64,000 nucleotides of DNA from Terfezia claveryi (taxonomy: Eukaryota; Ascomycota; Pezizomycetes; Pezizales; Pezizaceae), in contig WHUX01000076.1 of NCBI GenBank assembly GCA_015179025.1, positions 186,001 to 250,000 on the forward strand. Reading direction: 5' to 3'. A program made the translations under genes and the position numbers. Shown one piece after another: positions 1 to 10,080 of the stretch (the first letter of the stretch is position 1; every line of letters begins with the position of its first letter). The notes under the pieces were generated by a model, which saw only the letters and a program-made list of their open reading frames with translations, had not been told where the DNA came from and did not search any database.

Positions 1-264
1 TTCAGATTCTAAGCCTCAAACCCACTATCTATTCGCCAAGTTCGAATTGCCTCAGATCCAGCTTCTACTGTAAATCTTCTCGATTGCGGAGTAGTTTTTT
101 TAATTTATGTAGTTGTGGTTGGTTCCATTATGTTTGTTTTAGGCCATATTTTTCTTTGGGTAAATGAAGTAATTTCTCCTCGGTTATATCCCTTAGTTAG
201 CATAATGTCAAGATTGTTTATAAATCCGGGGCTTTTATGAAAATGATACTCATATGTGAATTTT

Positions 265-440
265 GCCCAGGCAGTGAAGGCGGTTCAGGCGAAGCCAGGC
301 GGTCCAGGAGGTACCAGGCCAGTCCAGGCCATGCAGGCTGGTCCAGGCCAAGGGCTCGCCCGCCTGATGTTTCAGGCCAGGCCCTGGCCGAGCTGTGTCT
401 GGTCCAGGCCGGCGCAGGTCATGGGTGAGGGCGGCCGTGT
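265..440 (+). repeat. GC-rich CCAGGC dispersed repeat, copy 1
   Basis: A GC-rich block built on short CCAGG/GTCCAGGCC units of about 9-10 bp. Its right part (about 368-440) matches the right part of copy 3 near 48.92-48.99 kb almost base for base; both contain CAGGCCAGGCCC followed by GGTCCA and GCCGGCGC. It has collagen-like shadow reading frames on both strands, which I do not regard as genes. Bases 1-264 hold nothing I recognise. Confidence 0.75.
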
Positions 441-797
441 TACAGTAACGTTCGTTACAGGTCCTTAAATACCTCCCCAGACCATCGCACAAACTCCACA
501 AGGCTGACTCCACATACATTCCAAACACTCTTGCCTAGCTATCCACAATAAGCCCTGTGTACTTCAGCCAACAGGATCGACTAGACTACCTATCCCTTCC
601 AAGGCACGACTCCACCCAACCCAAAGAAAAGTGCCTAGCTAGCTACATATACACTTGATACTTCTCCTTCATTATATATCTAAGTCCAAAATTGTCGCAA
701 CGTCGCCCTGGATCGGGTCCTGCCCCCCAGGGATACTGGAAGCCAGAAAATACGTGTGCATAATACTTGTTCCCCCAATTCAGATAGGGTCAGCCGG

Positions 798-1637
798 ATG
801 TCTCGTCAAACTGCTGTCGGCCATGAGAGGAAACTGCTCCCGGCACTCATGTCGCATGCCGCCCCTGAGCCTGATCACGAGTGCTCACACCTTCTGCTGG
901 GAAAAGATGATTTTGTTCTCGATCAGGAGCAGTCTTATCTACAAGAATGCGAGAAGACCTTCCTTGAGGCAAAACTCCGGAAACTGATAATCACCTTACT
1001 AAGCAAATTCTTTGGTGTTGATCATCCTAATACCATCAATTCTGGGATCGACACCAAAGGCCTAGTTCCTCAACAACATTTCAGATTATGGTTGCAACAA
1101 CAAATTGAAGAAGGACAACGCATTTTCACCCCTCCCGTACATACAGCTCCAGTGTCACCATCCGGGCAAGCTCGGCAACCGCTTCAGCAGATTGCGGTCA
1201 TCAATGACGTCGAAAATGTGCAGACCGGTAGTGGACAAGTCCAGAACGCCTTTCAATTGACCCCATCCCAGATATTCGACGCCGCAGCGAGGATTACTAT
1301 CGGCCAACTAGCCGATGTACTCCAAAATTTGTCCTGTACGACCAATGAGGCCAATGTGGTTATCCACAAGCTTACGGTCCGTGATGTTGCGAATATTCTA
1401 ACCTGCCACAGGTTGGAAAACAGGCTGGGAAAGGAACCTTACGAACAGATCAAGGCACTTGTAACCGCAATCCTCGGACGGCCTCTGTCGCAGGCACGTC
1501 CGACTCACTTGGAAAAAGATTTTGAGAAGTTGGTGGAGGAGTTTAGACGAAAGGTTAAGGCGTCAATGTTCCTCACAAAGATAGAGCATGAGTTGAAAAA
1601 AGAATATGAGGACGAGTTAATGGTCCAACGGACATAG
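798..1637 (+). CDS. hypothetical protein, possibly truncated by an in-frame TAG
   Basis: I do not recognise this gene. The first in-frame ATG is at 798 (MSRQTAV...), giving about 279 residues with normal-looking amino acid composition. There is no signal peptide or membrane segment. The last 50 residues are highly charged (EKDFEKLVEEFRRKVKA, HELKKEYEDEL) and probably helical or coiled coil. The TAG at 1635-1637 is followed in the same frame by another 55 sense codons up to a TAG at 1803-1805, and that extension has the same charged character (KHELYAKLKELATDFKKYR). The original product was therefore probably about 335 residues, with TAG replacing CAG by one C-to-T change. A codon read through or spliced out there is the alternative. 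Bases 441-797 upstream show no other gene. Left flank and right flank are both repeats, so it may have been carried or duplicated by transposons. Confidence 0.5.
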   Translation: MSRQTAVGHERKLLPALMSHAAPEPDHECSHLLLGKDDFVLDQEQSYLQECEKTFLEAKLRKLIITLLSKFFGVDHPNTINSGIDTKGLVPQQHFRLWLQQQIEEGQRIFTPPVHTAPVSPSGQARQPLQQIAVINDVENVQTGSGQVQNAFQLTPSQIFDAAARITIGQLADVLQNLSCTTNEANVVIHKLTVRDVANILTCHRLENRLGKEPYEQIKALVTAILGRPLSQARPTHLEKDFEKLVEEFRRKVKASMFLTKIEHELKKEYEDELMVQRT

Positions 1638-2068
1638 GATTTAATCAAACGGGACTTAGTTGTTTCTACAGCCGAGGCAGGTTCTCCCAATCATGAGCTC
1701 GATACGTCGACAGAGACTAAGGTGCTAACTAGAATGGTTCCTGCAAAGCATGAATTGTATGCCAAACTTAAGGAATTGGCTACTGATTTCAAGAAATACA
1801 GATAGACATAGGAAGCGGTTTGTTTGCTCCCCTGGCATGGTCAATTAATTTATATCTCCATAATACCACCTCGTATCCCGATGCTAGTAGTAGTAGCTTG
1901 TTTTTTATTTATTTATTTACGGTATTTACGAGTTCCTTTTGTTCAGTCCACAAGATAGTCCGTTTCAGTCCATCTCTTTTCCGTTAGTCCTTCAGTTCGT
2001 CAGTTTAGGGTTGAGGCTCAGTCAGGCCGCCGGGTCATCGGCCAGTCCGTTAATGACAGCATGGGGCC

Positions 2069-4594
2069 GGAAGCGCTTCAAGCTGATCACGCTAAAAGTC
2101 TCACCATCCTATAGAGGAAAGGAAGCAGCTTGGGTGTCTTACTGCTTTGGGATGTAGAAAGGGGGCGTCATGACGAGTGATCTCTTCAACAGAATCCCTT
2201 GATTGAGAACATATACTCGAACATATCAATTGGCATATCACTCGAACATATCAATTGCCATATTACTCAAACACAGAATATATCAAAATGTCTGCAACCA
2301 TGATGTCGATACCTGCCGATGCTCTCCACCTCCGCAACATGTTGTTTGACCTCAGTAAACCGGTCACCATATCTCCCAAAGAATTCGACACGGTCTGGCC
2401 ATATATTGATTCAGTTTATACCAAGCTACAGTCAGAGCTGCTGCAAGCATATGGTACAGTCCGTGTACAGAAATATGAGTGCAGACTTCGGAAGAGTAGG
2501 ACATCAAGCACAGTGGTAGCTCAAGATACTAATGGCAAGGCCATTAAATGACGGCATACCAGTATTCGAGATTCATACCTTTGCAATGTCAGAATGAAGG
2601 TCTCACGTCTAGTGGATGGTTCAGCAGTTACTATTGAGCGCCTTGATGAACATACTCATTCCCACGATATTGAGGAGAGCTTCCGTATTAAAAAACCTAG
2701 CATATTGCTAGAGTATATAAAATCTGAAGCAGCTAAAAATTACTCTGCAGCTCAGATTTACCATGCTGTTCGAGGCGCAGGCACACATGAACTGAAGGTC
2801 AGAGCGGTTGGAAGAGCTTGGTGGCTCGTCTTTAAAAAGGTATAATCCGTCCCTGGCAAATTGTAAAATGATTAGCTAACAGAGTTTAGACAAGATATTG
2901 TGAACCAAAAGCGAGGAATGAAATCCTCAGACCTACGTTCGCTACCACATGGCAAGCTATTCCAGGATGATGTTCTTCAAGCATGTGAGCTCTTAATGGA
3001 ACGAGAGTGGTTATTTGAAGAGCTACAAATAATCGACAGTAAGAAAGAGCAAAGATGGGGCTTGGTTTTTGCTCATCCTACAAGGCTGTTGATATTAGCA
3101 AGGCGAGGCTGGTTTACGCAGTTTGATGCTACACATAAGCTCAATCGGTGGGGTCATAATATGTTTTCATTCCTTGTTCGTAATGAGCATAATATATGGA
3201 TTCCAACTGCACACCTAGTTGTAGAGCGAGAGAATGGAGAGATTATTGCTGAAGGATTAAAGCATTTAAAAAATGGTGCAGTGGTATGTTCAAATTTTGA
3301 ACCTACCATATGAACTCCGAGTCCCTATCTATATAGAGCTAATATTAGTCCATATATTTAGGTAAATGGCAACCGCGGTATATTATGACTGACGATTCTG
3401 CAATTGAGCAGCGTGCTATCCGCCTGGCATTTCCAGGTCTTAATGGGGGTGAGCAGGAGGTAGCTCACCTTCTTTGCTCTGTCCACTCCAATCGAACTCT
3501 ACTTCGGCGACTTGGTTCTAATGCCAACAAACCCATATACCAACTTCTCAAGCATGCTATGTACTGCTTCACTCAGATCCAAAACCGTACCTATGTGAGC
3601 AGGCTGTTGCTGCTGCTACTGCTATTGACAATACTGGCAATATGGCTAACTATGTACAAACATATTGGCTTCAAACTGCTTCCAAATGGGCAATGTACGC
3701 TCGTCAACATAGTCCTTTCCTTCTTCAAGCTACAACTACAAATGCTTGTGAGGCATGGCATCGGAAACTGAAGTCTGGCGCAGGGCTGTCAAAAGGGCAA
3801 GTCGCATCACATGGAATTTATGGCATGATTTTGAACATCATGGATGCAGCAAAGGATGTTGACAATCGTGCAGTGGTTGCAAAAAGTCGTTATCGGAATC
3901 GGAAGCTTACTGTTTGTACAAAACAGTATAAGGAAATTGGCCAGCTACCAGTTCCTATCCAGAAACTGCTTGCTCGTGAACTTGATGCTGTTGAGGAACG
4001 CATTGCAAAGGGAAAGGAGGTGCCTAATTTTGATGAGAATTTACGGTGCCGTTGCAAGTTCTACAGGCAATACTTACTTCCATGTCGGCACATCTTCCAC
4101 CTCGATACTGAAGCCAAAGTATTAACCCCTCTACAGTGGGAGGCATATATAGGGATGTTTGCGGAGTGTGGTATGGAGGTGTATGAAACAGTCGAGACTG
4201 TTTGGATTGAAGAAGAAGGAGCAGGCAGAATGTTGAGAGGGCAAACATTGTTATTCGTGTACGGGAAAGCTTTGAGCAGGTGCACAGCAGCTCTATACGG
4301 CATATGAGATGATGGATCGGCTTAATATAGAGGATACTGTACAAAGTGAGCGAATGGAGGAATGGGCAAATCATGTGCAGGCTACCTTGAGTACTCTGAC
4401 GAGTATACGTGCTGAGGATATTGTACATAGACATAGGCCATGGGAGTTGTGATAGGAATAATACAAGGGATTCTGTTGAAGAGATCATCGTCATGACGCC
4501 CCTTTCTACATCCCAAAGCAGTTAGACACCCAAGCTGCTTCCTTTCCTCTATAGGATGGTGAGACTTTTAGCGTGATCAGCTTGAAGCGCTTCC
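2069..4594 (+). mobile_element. MULE DNA transposon with TIRs and 8-bp TSD
   Basis: Long terminal inverted repeats of about 130 bp lie at 2069-2200 and 4465-4594. Both begin GGAAGCGCTTCAAGCTGATC and match nearly perfectly when one is reverse-complemented. The 8-bp direct repeat atggggcc at 2061-2068 and 4595-4602 is the target duplication. Long TIRs and 8-11 bp TSDs are typical of Mutator-like elements. The element is 2526 bp and encloses one transposase gene on the plus strand. The target was the retroposon described above, so this insertion is younger than that one. Confidence 0.93.
2288..4452 (+). pseudogene. MULE transposase, decayed, SWIM zinc finger
   Basis: Mutator-family transposase: cuts and moves DNA in the nucleus. 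The ATG at 2288 (MSATMMSIPADALHLRNM) starts an N-terminal domain. The transposase core follows (FTQFDATHKLNRWGHNMFSF near 3113-3172), then CEAWHRKLKSG near 3750. A C-terminal SWIM zinc finger CRCKFYRQYLLPCRHIF lies near 4050-4100. An intron of about 50 bp starts at 2840 (GTATAA to TTTAG) and another lies about 3283-3360. The frame is broken: TGA at 2549-2551 in otherwise continuous sequence (CGA to TGA would explain it), a frame change near 3590, and another near 4265, after which coding resumes (QLYTAYEMMDRLNIED) to a TGA near 4452. The element is therefore probably unable to move itself. A deleted relative lies at 32.0-32.9 kb. Confidence 0.85.
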
Positions 4595-4775
4595 ATGGGG
4601 CCTCGTCTCTGTTTGTGTAATTAGTTATTAGCATGCGCGGGTCTGGCAGATTAACTTGCCTCTCCCTTGAATCCACCAGGTTTCCGTATGGCTCCTCATA
4701 GCCCCCCCAACGGGGCTGCATAGGAGTACTAAGTATTTATAAAAAAAAAAAAAAAAAAAAAAAGTAGTAGTAGCT

Positions 4776-5414
4776 GACACATTGCTCCTAATTAATAGAT
4801 GTGGGATGCGTTACATACCAGGCTGGGGTTTAGCCCGACCGATTAGCCTGGACCATGTATGAGAGTCCTATGAAATCAAGGGCCTCAGAGTAATGGGGCA
4901 TTACCATCGGTGATGATCGCATAACAAGGAGTTGTCATTATCTAGGTTCATGAGATTAATTTTTGCTTGAGATGTGTACGGACACGGTTGTACTGTATGA
5001 TTTCATGGTACAATGTTTCACTCGCCTGAGAAATCCATTGGTTCAGGTTGATAGCTTTTCGTACCGCAATATGTTTAGACATCTAAATGTGATCAATATT
5101 ATCTTTGTGTTCTGGTCCCTCTACATAGGTAGTCTTCTTCTTCGCTTTTAGAATCCGCCGCCTTTCAGCCTTTGCTGCCGCTGTATCTGCAAGCTTCTTT
5201 ATCCCTTCATTAATATTTTTGTAGGTTAGTACACGAGCTTCTCCAACATGTTTAGATCTCTTTCTTGTTTTGCGTATTTTCTAATTCTATCTTGAAGCTT
5301 ATTGAGAGTATCTGCATGAGGTGCAATATCCCTATACTTAGTGACCTTCTCTGCTGTAAAGTCAATAAGCTCAAATACCATGCCCTTTTGAAACTTTCTT
5401 CAATGCAACAGCAA
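4776..5414. other. unassigned spacer
   Basis: No supported gene or repeat. Reading frames are short and carry no recognisable motif. Confidence 0.5.
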
Positions 5415-5416
5415 TA

Positions 5417-6581
5417 CGGAGGCGCGGAACAAAAGTCTTTCCCCTTGGGAGTTGCATATGCAGGCTTATGCATGCATGGATACTTGGCATATGCATGGGC
5501 ATTCACGCATATTTACTCTCGTGCAAATATTAATGGCCTTCCGGCTCAACCCATCAGTTGTCTTACTTTCTCACTGCCCAACTTCTCAATTTACTAGATA
5601 TCGCCAAAAACTCAATTGGCCAGATATCCTATTCTCCAACTATGGAATTCATTATACATCAGTCCTTCTCCAACCCTCAACCCTTCAACTAACTCTTCCC
5701 TACCATCTTAATTCATCAAGTATATCGCCCTTCTCCGCCCTCTTATTCCAATCCTCCGAGCACCTTAATCCCCCGAACACTCCAATCCCCCGAACACCCC
5801 AATCCCCCAAATACCCCAATCCTAGGTAGTAAACATGTTGCTAATAACCGAAATAGGGACCACTCACTTCCCGCACGGCAGCTGAGCAAGCATGGGAGAA
5901 TGCATGGCATGACCTTGAGCAATGGGGGATTCAGCATCGGATTAAACGCATTCCTTACCATATCCAAGAGGTCATCAGACTTGAGGGAGGAAATGAATAT
6001 TCTGAAGGACATCCTCCTGTGAAAAGAGTTAAAGAGTTACTGGATTGCAATCCACCGTGAGCGGCAGCTCCGCATTCAGGAGACTAACAAGATCCACAAG
6101 AATGCATGGTTGCTGTTTCAATGCGCTACTGTCGGAAGTATATTGACATCTTAGGTCTCTTGTTAGTATTCAGGAAGTTGTCGATCTAGAGGATCTTAAC
6201 ACTATGAATGGAGGCATATGCCGGAGACTGACCAAATTGTCAGTGTTAATCCGATCGATATCATGATCTCAGCTAGTCCCAAAGGCCGAAAAAAAGAAGG
6301 CCCCCTTCAGAAACGTGGGAGGAAACCAGGGCCACGGACATACAAGGTGTGCTTCATGCCGCTATCAAGACCCGGTGTGAGTGGGGAGGGGGTGAGGTGG
6401 GACGGGTGTGTGAGGTGGGCGAGGGCATTGGTTACACGTAGATAGCTGTCGTAGATCGCCAACTTGAATCCGCAGTGACGTGCAGATGCCAAGTACACAT
6501 GCGCGCATATCCTGCATATGTATGCATATGCACGATTTTCCCAAAGAAGAAAGGGGAAATGACTTTTGTTCCGCACCTCCG
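5417..6581. mobile_element. Tc1/mariner-type element, decayed
   Basis: Terminal inverted repeats start CGGAGGCGCGGAACAAAAGT at 5417 and end in the complement (ACTTTTGTTCCGCACCTCCG) at 6581. Each is flanked by TA (5415-5416 and 6582-6583), the Tc1/mariner target duplication. Homology of the two ends continues inward through GCATATGCA-rich subterminal sequence. The interior holds a transposase C-terminal fragment. At 1165 bp it is shorter than the usual 1.3-1.9 kb, so it is internally deleted. Confidence 0.85.
5878..6060 (+). pseudogene. Tc1/mariner transposase C-terminal fragment
   Basis: Frame 5878-6060 reads EQAWENAWHDLEQWGIQHRI, then KRIPYHIQEVIRLEGGNEYS. This is the characteristic C-terminal end of fungal Tc1/mariner (DDE_3) transposases, where a helix with IQ..I.RI..HI precedes GGNEY.EG. 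The upstream catalytic DDE part is not readable, and a TGA ends the fragment at 6058-6060. It sits in the middle of the TA-flanked inverted-repeat element, which supports the family call. Confidence 0.75.
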
Positions 6582-6673
6582 TACTGTTCAACGCAACATA
6601 CTCTGCACACCGCGACATTACCAGCACATTACGATATTACCCAGCATACCGCGACATTCCCGCTCTTACTATA

Positions 6674-7030
6674 ATGTCAGTTGCAGATGATAATGGCGGT
6701 ATTGATTTGAATAAGGTTCACCCCCTAGATTCCGCTTCATCTCGAATTGCACTTGAAGCATTCTCTGGTACTGTGTGTACTAACTTTGAAGAGTATTTGC
6801 ATACAATAAGTAGTAAATCTCGGTTGACATTTGAGAAGTAATTCCCTAACGTTCAATTCAAGTACAAGGTAACTTACAAGGACTACCTAGGTATGGAAAA
6901 TTTAAAGCATATCACCGAGACCAAAGTTGCAGGTGATTTACCAGCAATTAAGCTGCAATGGAAGGCATTAAATGAATATGAGCTACGCAATGATTCACGT
7001 GATATTTTGTTCTGGCAAAATAAATAATAG
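6674..7030 (+). pseudogene. hypothetical protein fragment, broken
   Basis: An ATG at 6674 opens MSVADDNGGIDLNKVHPLDS and runs to a TAA at 6839-6841. In the same frame it continues with protein-like sequence (NVQFKYKVTYKDYLGMENL, LQWKALNEYELRNDSRDIL) to a TAA near 7025. I do not recognise the family. The setting between transposon relics suggests an unclassified mobile-element protein. The single stop in the middle fits CAA-to-TAA or a similar point change. Confidence 0.35.
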
Positions 7031-7207
7031 GAAACGGGAAGTTTTAAAACATGATGTATTTGATATTATCGCACATGTTCATGATACCTCTACTGCGTGC
7101 AGGAAAGAACATGACCTACAGTACCATTGATGAGAGGTAATCATGGAATTTCTCAGGTGAAGTATGAGGTGTGATTGAACAAGTAGAGCTTTGAGCAAGC
7201 GGAGGTT

Positions 7208-7703
7208 TGTAACAAAAGATATGTTGGAATATCTGGTGAGCAGCGGAAAGATGCTAGCGAGGCATCACGGTGCAGAGGATCTATAGCTATATGCCTACTA
7301 TAGCGGATGGTAATCTGCAGAGTGGACAATAAAGTCACAGAGTGCACTTAGGTAAAAGTGAACGATGCGGAGTGAAGACCTTGCTTAATACAGGTATGGA
7401 GCGTTGTCTAATATACAAGGAAATTCAGGGTAACACAATGCGCAGAGATATGCTATTCAGCCTATCAGAAGCAAGAGAATACAAGGATTGCGGATAGCGG
7501 TCAGGTGCGAACCAGAGTGACTCAACCCGAAATACGTAAATTACTTGCGTACGTGTGGACGTAAGGTGCTTGCGTGTGCGGATTTTTCGTTGTGGCGATA
7601 GCGGCGACGCAGGATAGCGACGATGCCGGATAGCGGCGACGCAGGATAGCGACGATGCCGGATAGCGGCGATGGCACGGGTGTTCCGGGTCTGCGTTCTA
7701 ACA
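7208..7703 (-). repeat. solo-LTR-like repeat, copy 1
   Basis: On the minus strand this begins TGTTAGAACGCAGACC and ends ATCTTTTGTTA, with gtttg on both sides (7205-7209 and 7704-7708) as a possible 5-bp target duplication. A diverged copy in the opposite orientation lies at 15305-15702. The shared stretches include the motifs CGGGTTGAGTCACTCT, GACCGCTATC, CAATCCTTGTATTC and CCGCTATAGTAGG. There is no coding capacity. An LTR is the best fit. The lack of a canonical CA end and of an internal region leaves a MITE possible. Confidence 0.6.
7588..7676. repeat. 32-bp minisatellite inside the LTR-like repeat
   Basis: Two copies plus a partial third of a 32-bp unit alternating CGGCGACGCAGGATAG and CGACGATGCCGGATAG. 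The sister repeat at 15.3 kb has only a single CCATCGCCGC segment at this place, so the array expanded in this copy. Confidence 0.8.
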
Positions 7704-7708
7704 GTTTG

Positions 7709-8396
7709 AGATTTTGTTATGTATAAAATAATAGACTCGGTTTTTACTCAATTTGGCTTCATACGTTGCGCAGGGTACACATACATACCATTCCGGACCT
7801 GCCCTGCAATTGTGCAACGGACCAGTCGTTCCGGAATGAACCGGTCAATTCCGGAATGGACTGAATTCCGCAACGGACCAGAACATATATGTAGTTTTTT
7901 AAATAAGTACTCATTACTTATATAAGGATCCCAGGGAGGGGAACATGATGAGCGTGGTCAATCGTAGTCAGGTTGCACTCGGGGGTTCTGTCTAGTGGTG
8001 AGGCTGTGTCCGCGTCGTCGCTTTCGAGGGACGGTGGCTGTGAGTGCCCGTAACTTCATTGGCTGTGATACGTGGTGAGGCTGAATTGTCAGTTGGGACA
8101 GTTTCGCACCCACGGGGAGACGGCGGTTGTGGGTGCCCTGTAACTGGCGGTAGGATTTTTCGTGGCGGATTTCGCGGCCGACGTCAATTTCCCCTTCTAT
8201 ACCCACTTCCGCTAAACCTCGCTCCAAAATCAACCGGAGTATGAGCAGCCGACACAGAAATTTGGCTCATTGTGCTGATTTTAGATGTAGTACAGGAAGT
8301 GCGGATAATGAGCGGAGAAAGAGTATAATGAAGGGAGAAAGAGAAGAAGGAAACTCTACCTTTAAGTACCGAATAACACATATTTACAAGCGAAGG
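7709..8396. other. unassigned spacer
   Basis: No supported gene. A short stretch at 7790-7880 repeats the phrase TTCCGGAATG/CAACGGACCAG several times. Nothing else stands out. Confidence 0.45.
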
Positions 8397-8489
8397 CTAT
8401 CGTAGGCTGCTAAACTGATTGTCGCAATCCATGAAAAGATCTTCGCAGCCACTGAAAATTTTCGCAGCCAATGAAATATTTTCACAAAA

Positions 8490-8560
8490 AGTCTCGAGAC
8501 TTAGTCTCGAGATGTCTCGTCTCGTGCCCAGGCCTAATTTCGCCCGACCCATTTTCCAAG
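8490..8560 (-). repeat. hAT-like terminal motif, single end
   Basis: On the minus strand AATTAGGCCTGGGCACGAGA matches the terminal repeat of the 51.3-51.9 kb inverted-repeat element (TAGGCCTGGGCACGAGCC). It is preceded on the plus strand by a palindromic CTCGAGACTTAGTCTCGAG. I did not find a partner end nearby, so this is a solo end or a truncated copy. Confidence 0.5.
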
Positions 8561-9639
8561 GCTTGGCCTGGCATGTTGATGACTTGTCTGTGGGGGAATT
8601 GGGCGTGTTGTACTGCAATGTGAGTGGGGAGCGGGAAGGTGAGGGAGTTATATTTACACGTATTGGCCGCTCGTACTGTTGGGAGGGAGCCGGAGTGTTG
8701 ACATTGTGAGAAGCGGTCAGGAAGAGTCGCACGAAGTCGTGAGATTTGAGGATTAGAAGCCGGGGGAAAAGTGCAATGAGAAGCTGTTCTAGCTCCATCG
8801 ATTGACCCTGCGAGGGGTCATTTGAGGAGAGATTGGGTGACAACTGCCGCGATTGAGATGGACACTCATGACAAGTATTACCTTCGGGCAAAATGGGATT
8901 ATAGCTGTATGGACGATCCAGGATACTCCGGAGTTTCTTCTCAATATTAACTTCAACTGTTCCGAGCTCCATGAGGCAACAAAAGGACGTGCCATCATAA
9001 AGAGAACCGCACTTCGGGGATTGATTGATGAAACCGAGGACCCACCACCGCCACAGATCCTGGTTTCGGACTCATACCCGACCGCCACAAGAACCCAGAC
9101 CACACCTCTGAGCGCCAAGCAGAGATCTGCAAAGTCGACGACAACGAACAGCGTCTCCACCAACACCGACACGCACCTATGCATAAGTAGCAACCCAATC
9201 CACCCAGATACCCTCTCTACGAGAGGTTGTGCAACCAGACTACCGGATACCACCAGTTCAGGTCAGCTCAAGGGGTAAGGGCAAAGGTAAAGAGCTGGCC
9301 GCGGCGGCACCAGCCCGGAACCCTCCGTACAAGTCGCCATCACCGCCCCCGGATTCCCCGAATTCTCCGCCATCATATCAGTCGTGCAAGAGCCGTAGTA
9401 TTCCATGCGGCCCCAACGAAGTACAAGCCCCTCCCAACCAAACCTAAGTAAAGGAAATCAGATAAACTCAAATGAAAAAGAATCCCTATGTTGTTGTTAA
9501 CCGGCTAATGCCAGATGACCGCAAGGAGCTGACTGAAACACGCTCCAAACCTCTGCTGGGCCTTTTCAAATTAGGGCCCCCCTCTTCCGGCGAGCGTTCT
9601 GTCAAGGAAACCGAAGAAAGTTTCTAATCCTACAAATCT
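8561..9639. other. unassigned; weak frames only
   Basis: Reading frames of 140-190 codons exist on both strands (8853-9278 plus, 8397-8972 minus), but they are rich in Ser, Thr and Pro, overlap each other and show no family motif. A Pro-rich frame (KSPSPPPDSPNSPPSYQ) near 9330-9400 could be the tail of a decayed gene. I do not call a gene here. Confidence 0.4.
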
Positions 9640-9644
9640 CACAT

Positions 9645-9726
9645 GAACCACAAATCACGTTCCAGTCCATGGTCGTCAGATTCTTCCAAGGAGGGCACAA
9701 TACATGTTACAGGCCCTTCCTCTTAA
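9645..9726 (+). pseudogene. integrase-element C-terminal tail, copy
   Basis: Reads ...SSKEGTIHVTGPSS followed by TAA. It is closely similar in protein and DNA to the end of the integrase-type reading frame at 58344 on the minus strand (ESSKEDTIHVAGPST). The following 120 bp also align with sequence downstream of that frame. It is a short relic of the same element family. Confidence 0.65.
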
Positions 9727-9849
9727 TGTTCAATCTCATTTCATACATTACTCCCACTTTGCATTCCATTTCATGCTTTACTCCACGTTGTATCTACTAT
9801 ATATCATTTTTTTTCCCCATTACTCATATGCGGTCCCATTAACTAAGTG

Positions 9850-10080
9850 GACCCTGATGGCCACCCGGAAAACCCGGAAAACCCGGAAAACCCGGAAAAC
9901 CCGGAAAACCCGGGTGGATTCATGGGCAAGGCAAGTTAATCTGCCAGGTCCGACGCTAGATACAAAGAAGTGGACGGAGGTCCCATGCTGTCAGTAACAG
10001 GCTTGCGCCCGATGACCCAGTTGAAGAGGCCTGACCGAGCCTCGACCTAAAGAGAAAACGAAAATAAAGCGAACTCGTAT
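9850..10080 (-). mobile_element. A-tailed retroposon family, reverse copy with expanded 9-mer
   Basis: Reverse-complement homology to the retroposon at 1.9-4.8 kb: GGTCGAGGCTCGGTCAGGCC, GACAGCATGGGACC, then CTGGCAGATTAACTTGCC and TGAATCCACCCGGG. The A-rich end is missing. Instead the segment GGTTTTCC is expanded: plus-strand 9868-9918 is about five tandem CCCGGAAAA units. This 9-bp slippage array is not seen in other copies. Confidence 0.75.

Larger units (their letters stand above)
1899..4763 (+). mobile_element. A-tailed retroposon (SINE-like), split by a MULE
   Basis: The two outer halves, 1899-2068 and 4603-4763, form one element of about 331 bp ending in a run of 23 A. It is flanked by a perfect 12-bp target duplication, gtagtagtagct, at 1887-1898 and 4764-4775. 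A TSD plus a 3' A-tail is the signature of LINE-mediated retrotransposition. The 3' part (GGTCTGGCAGATTAACTTGC, then GGCTCCTCATAG, then GGGGCTGCATAGGAGTA) recurs at 43.4, 48.2 and 49.1 kb, and in reverse at about 9.9 and 48.6 kb. No reading frame is evident. I did not find convincing Pol III A and B boxes, so it could be a SINE or a fixed-length LINE 3' tail. Confidence 0.8.

Noticed and set aside
256..468. Collagen-like GPG/PGQ frames here and at 41.7 and 48.8 kb
   Set aside because: They arise from the CCAGGC 9-bp repeat and differ in frame between copies.
8397..8972. 191-codon minus-strand frame
   Set aside because: Ser/Pro/Thr-rich, overlaps a transposon end and other frames, and has no homologous pattern.
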